NCBI GenBank assembly: GCA_039720395.1
Contig: CM077832.1
Coordinates: 10,929,967-10,993,966 of the forward strand
Origin: Liquidambar formosana
Taxonomy: Eukaryota; Streptophyta; Magnoliopsida; Saxifragales; Altingiaceae
Direction: 5' to 3'
DNA: 64,000 bases
Both the position numbers and the translations under genes were made by a program. Below, one piece after another: positions 59,054 to 64,000 of the stretch. The notes below the pieces were generated by a model that was not told where the DNA came from, made no database searches, and was given only the letters and a program-made list of their open reading frames with translations. Each line of letters opens with the position of its first letter. Position 1 is the first letter of the stretch.

Positions 59054-59168
59054 CTCCTCATCAATACCTTTCCAGTCCCATTATCTCTTCTGCATCTTTC
59101 TCTCACGTTCTCTACTCTTTTTCTTTCTTGCGTGATACTGTTTTTCTCGTCCTTCTTCATTGTTCTCA

Positions 59169-59716
59169 ATGGGCGCTGCTGGTGGGTTCACTAACCCTAA
59201 ACAGGATGACCCTAATCCTTCTACTAGGGATTATCCAGGCAAACTAACATGGTTCGTCTTGATAACTTGCATTGTCGCCGCCATGGGTGGTTTGATTTTT
59301 GGCTACGATATCGGTATTTCTGGTGGAGTGACATCTATGGCACCGTTTTTGGAGAAGTTTTTTGGATCCGTTTATCATCAAGAGCAGCAAGATCACTCAA
59401 CCAACCAGTACTGCAAGTTTAATAGTGCACTTTTGACGATCTTTACGTCGTCATTGTACTTGGCTGCTCTGGTTGCGTCGTTCTTTGCATCGTGGATAAC
59501 GAGAAGATTTGGTCGGAGAATATCCATGATAGCCGGCGGTGTGGTTTTCTTGGGGGGAGCTATTCTCAATGCTTCTGCTGTACATATTGCCATGCTAATT
59601 ATCGGTCGGATTCTATTGGGTATTGGTGTTGGTTTTGCCTCTCAGGTAAACCCTAATCTTATTTGCATGCAAGTCATCTATTTATCTATTTATTTTTTAT
59701 TACGGAGTAGTAGAGA

Positions 59717-59750
<34 letters not shown>

Positions 59751-62099
59751 GTTCTTTATCATCAATTCCCCCATGTACTCCATTAGACACGCAGAAATTA
59801 AATCAATAAGAATACAACTCTTTGCTCTGTCACAGTCTCATAACACTGATTGGTATATCTTGTTTTATTTAGGCGCTGTCTTCAATTTTTTTAAATGGAG
59901 TTGTCATGTGGACTATATATATGTTTTGTTTCATCTTTCGGTTCTATGGAGCTTCTTGCTTGTATTAGGGGTCAGACTATAGGCTTTATGCTAGGTTTTG
60001 AGCTTTTGTTGGGATTGTAATGCCTGTTGGCTGTGTTTGCTTTGGGGATTTCATGCGTTGGCCTGTTGTAGACGCTTATTTGCTTGCTTGAGGTCTTGCT
60101 ATTTTAATTTTGGCAGGGTTTGTTCCTTGTTTGGCTTGTATTTTGAGTCATCTTTATTAATAAAATATGTTCCTTTTTCCAGAATTTAAAATTAAAAAAA
60201 AATAAAATAAAATAAAAAAATACCATCAGCCCTTGTGGGCTAGTGGTTACTAGGGTGCGGTTGGGGTCTGTGTAGAGTCTGCCTAGGTTCCAATCCCCTC
60301 CGTTGTGTGATTTTGCATTAACTGTTTGATCAAATATTATTGATAGGATTTTTGTATGTGTGGAAAATTTTCATTAAATTTACTAAAAGCACTATATATG
60401 ATTATATGATCCGTATATGCCACTAACTATGTTTTCAATCGCAGTCTGTGCCACTATATGTCTCAGAAATGGCTCCATACAAATACCGCGGCTCTCTCAA
60501 CGTCCTATTCCAATTATCCATCACCATAGGCATTTTAGTAGCCAATGTGATCAACTACATGACAGCCAAGATCGAGGGCGGCTGGGGGTGGCGCGTCAGC
60601 CTGGGGGGCGCCGCCGTCCCGGCCATTTTCATTGCCGTCTCCGCATTTTGGCTACCCGACACACCAAACTCCATGATCGAAAGGGACCAGCCCGAAAAAT
60701 CCCTGGAGATGCTCCAAAAAATCCGCGGCGTCCCTGTCACGGAAATTCAGGCTGAGTTCGACGATCTAGTGGCTGCAAGTAAAGCATCAAAGGCCGTGAA
60801 GCATCCATGGAAGAATATCCGTGAGAGGCAATATAGGCCCCAGCTGACCATGTCTATACTCATCCCATTTTTCCAGCAACTTACCGGCATTAATGTCATC
60901 ATGTTTTATGCTCCGGTGCTTTTTATAACGATTGGGTTTGGGAGTAATGCTTCGCTCATGTCAGCCGTCATTACCGGTGCTGTCAATGTTGCAGCAACAT
61001 TTCTTTCTGTTTATGGGACTGATAAGTGGGGGAGGAGACCTCTTTTCCTATGGGGTGGATGTCAAATGCTCATATTTCAGGTAAGAAAAAGAATTCTCAA
61101 ATTATTTTTGAATTTTTCCTGGATATCCTGTATGTTTCAATAATTCTTGAATTATTTCCAAATAATATGAATTTTACAAATTCCCAAATTATTTCAAAAA
61201 TTAAAGATCGAAATATTCCAAATATATATGAAATCATAACACATTTTTTCTATGAAGTTAGATCTTATTGATTTATTTACTCAATAAATTTTCATATATT
61301 TTTTTGGAGGCGATTGTCTTAGTACCAGACGCACTTCCTAACACCCAAACCCACTAGTTCAAAAGTTCCCATATAAAAGGTCCCATTTACAATTTTGGCA
61401 TTATGCCCTATTCAAAAAAACTTCAAGTAAATTTTAACCTTAGCTAGGCCACGATTTGTGTTGGGCAGCTCCTAATATATAATTAATACTACGTATTATT
61501 CTCGTTTCTAAGTCTAGGTGCTAGATGAATTTTTGTAACTTAATTTTGTAGTCATTGCAATATACCAACGATCGATTGAATGATCTTTTAAATATCATTT
61601 ATACATCTTGCCTATGCAGATTGCGGTCACAGCTCTGATCGGATGGAAATTCGGAGTGACAGGGGTGGTGAATAATTTGCCAATGTGGTATGCCATTGTC
61701 GTTGTAGTCTGCATCTGTGCCTATGTATCTGCCTTTGCATATTCATGGGGACCTCTAGGATGGTTGGTGCCGAGCGAGATTTTCCCACTTGAGATTCGAT
61801 CAGCAGCGCAGAGTTTAACTGTTTCCACCAACATGCTCTTCACATACCTCGTCGCCCAGCTTTTCCTCACCATGCTTTGTCACCTCAAGTTCGGATTGTT
61901 CATCTTCTTTGCGATTTTCGTGGCCGTGATGACTGTCTTCATCTACTTCTTCTTGCCAGAGACTAAGAACATACCGATCGAGGAGATGTCTCAAGTGTGG
62001 AGGCAACATTGGTATTGGAAGAGATTTGTGCTGGCAGAAGGTGGTAGAGACCTGGAGGATGGGCAGCATCCCAAGAAGAGTTTTTTAGAATTAATTTAG
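59169..62099 (+). CDS. STP-C: hexose/H+ symporter, mosaic of A-like and B-like sequence
   Basis: Exons are 59169-59645, 60445-61080 and 61620-62099, giving 530 residues with no lesion and all STP motifs, including Asp47, Arg147, Cys82 and Cys458. Ser245 (for Ala) and Leu509 (for Pro) are unique to it. Exon 1 and exon 2 follow STP-A (Gln12, Lys63, Ser225, Val257, Asp265), whereas exon 3 follows STP-B (Val374, Ile470, Val474, His521, Phe526, Leu529). Intron 1 is B-like in its middle and A-like at its 3' end. The intron 1 T run has grown to 31 T (16 in A and in B). Hexose uptake at the plasma membrane is expected, as for the other copies. Confidence 0.93.
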
Positions 62100-62417
62100 T
62101 GTAAGCCTTTCCATTCTGCTGCGCAGGTTTATTTTTTTCTCCAGCTTAATGCTGGACATACTTTGAACAATTAGACTATAACTAATAGGGGCCAAAAACA
62201 ATTATAGTTATCTTATTGGAGGCATTTATGTTTATTTTCACAAGTTTGAGGTGCTTTTTTAATTGTAATTTTGATTTTAATTTTAATTTTAATTTTAATA
62301 TTTCGGGTTATGATCATTTTCGTGTTTTCTTCCTTTTAAAAAAGAATGAAATGTAGGTTAACAAACATCAGGTTTAATGCTGTAAAAGCAATTCTGGTCT
62401 TTCTTTCTTAAATTGGG

Positions 62418-62457
<40 letters not shown>

Positions 62458-63705
62458 TGTTTGGTTATTTTCTTCTTTGTAAGGGGTGTGATGAATACTC
62501 TGTTTTCCTCTGCTTTGGTAGGGTGCAAGGTTCGTTTTAAGACTAATTGAGTATAGGTGATGAATTGGGTACGTGGTTCTGGTTGGGGTTTGGTTTTATG
62601 GGAAGTTCTGAACAGCCTTTGTTGGGGTTGAGTTGTATCAGTTGGGAGAGTCTTGTTTAGCCTTGAGTTTTTGATCCTTTTAAAGTTCTTTCTTGCTGCG
62701 ATTCTCATATTTAGGGGTTTTTTGGTGATGGAAAAAGCTAAGAAGGTGTCAGTAATATGTGAAGTTAGAATTATTGATTTTTCAAGGAATGTGTATGTCA
62801 ACTTTCCACTCTTGATTATTTAAGGAATTATTGGTCAATTTTGGCCTAACACTTGCTTTCTATCCTCACTTATTTTAAACTTATCAAGATTTTATGAAAA
62901 ATATGAAAGTTTTTCATGGAAACTAGTTGTATTATTTACTACAAAATATCATTTTGAACAGTTATATTAAATAAAGTTTTTTTTAAAACATGTTATTTAA
63001 GTAGATTTTTTTGTCATTTATAGTCTTTGTTTTTATAAAATAAAACGTAGACTATAAATAGCCAAAAAAAATTCGCTTAAATCATGGATTTTGAAAAAAC
63101 TTTTGGATGGCAATAGCTGCCCCCATAGGCATTTAACGTGGTTTTGGATCTTAAAAATGCGTTTGGGCCGTTCAGAATTGACCCCAAACAGACCCTGTTT
63201 GTCTAGCCTTCCAACAAATTGACAACCTGGCAACAATACTCCGCCACAGCAGGTTTCCTGTTTCCTCTTCACAAAGCCCTTCTCAACCCGGAGAGCCCTG
63301 CCCATTTCATCATGGTAAAAGCCCAAGTAAGTGGCTTTTTTTTGTTGTTGTTTTTTGTTTTTTTTCACTATACACACAGATACTCGTAGACTGCAGAAGA
63401 AGTAGAGAACCCAAGTACTTGATCACTGTCCATTTTCTTCTTGCAACCAAACAGGGGCACCTTTGGAAGTCTTATGGAACATTGAATTGTTGCATTGTAT
63501 ATATTTTACCTATAATTTTATGAACATATCTCCATTATTGTTAATGAGGCCATTATGTAAAATGGTAAACATTACCAAAGGATTATTGTAAAAACGGAAT
63601 TGTAGCTGTTTTATCTTTTTTGGTAGGACAGATGCTTAAAGTCAACCATGTGACTCCGAAAAGAATACTCTACTTTCAAAGCAGTAATAGATACCCACAC
63701 CTAAA
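62100..63705. other. 3' flank of STP-C
   Basis: Near-identical to 49104-50699, including a longer poly-T run (about 62420-62452) and the AT-rich foldback stretch. The similarity ends at CACCTAAATTA, where unit B was joined to the STP-D fragment. No gene is seen. Confidence 0.65.
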
Positions 63706-64000
63706 TTAAAAAACTGCTCCACGCGATCAATCAATGAATGTGGCCACATCTCCAAATTTCGTCGATGGCCCCAGTTTGGTCACTGGACTTGTACTTTTAA
63801 ATGTTCTATTCGGATTAGATGAAGGCTATTCAAAGTTTTTTATGGCCCTTAAGTTTTTGGTTTCTTTGGTCTAGCTGACTTTATCATGGGTGAAACTTAA
63901 TACAACCTGAAGCTCAATAATCAATACGTGGAAAACCCAACCATTACTTCAATTCAAGTCAGCTAGCTATAGGGAGCAAGACAAGAGCATTTTATGTTAT
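63706..64000. other. Sequence beyond the repeat units
   Basis: Nothing elsewhere in the window matches this end piece, and no gene is recognised in it. Confidence 0.4.

Overview
This 64-kb window is nuclear DNA from a flowering plant, most likely a eudicot. It is AT-rich, has intron-containing genes with GT-AG borders, and is crowded with plant transposons (Ty1/copia, LTR elements, Mutator-like, PIF/Harbinger). I cannot name the species. The only genes that look intact are three near-identical copies of a hexose/H+ symporter of the STP (sugar transport protein, MFS) family, called here STP-A (17568-20480), STP-B (46194-49103) and STP-C (59169-62099). Each has three exons of 477, 636 and 480 nt and encodes 530 residues. 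A fourth copy, STP-D (50697-51413), is a broken last exon.

Layout. 1-9262: a reverse-strand copia element, split by an LTR-type insertion (84-5231) that itself holds a TIR element and, inside that, another solo LTR. 9263-17560: long noncoding flank with a LINE RNase H relic, another solo LTR (10986-13227) and a repeat-rich element that supplies the STP-A upstream region. 17568-22255: STP-A and its 3' flank. 22256-32599: DNA found only between the A and B units, holding a foldback MITE, a 6-kb decayed PIF/Harbinger element, a third solo LTR and a DUF247 gene relic. 32600-50696: a second copy of the copia-LINE-flank-STP unit, with STP-B and a non-autonomous Harbinger insertion. 50697-51840: the STP-D fragment, joined at a 3-bp microhomology. 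51840-63700: a third, shortened unit carrying two Mutator-like elements and STP-C.

The history can be read from which copies share which insertions. The copia element, its truncated LTR and the LINE relic were duplicated together with the STP gene, with A and B start codons 28.6 kb apart. The nested LTR at 84-5231, the LTR at 10986-13227 and the Harbinger derivative at 43238-44750 are each present in one unit only, so they were probably gained later. STP-C is a patchwork of A-like and B-like stretches, which suggests gene conversion or repeated unequal crossing-over. All three intact copies keep the same TATA box and a conserved pair of ACGT-core motifs that lies in transposon-like DNA. They may therefore share regulation and act as a dose-amplified sugar-uptake locus at the plasma membrane. 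I see no new multi-gene system. The most unusual signals are the mosaic STP cluster and the palindrome arrays just upstream of the TATA-like sequence in a solo-LTR family.
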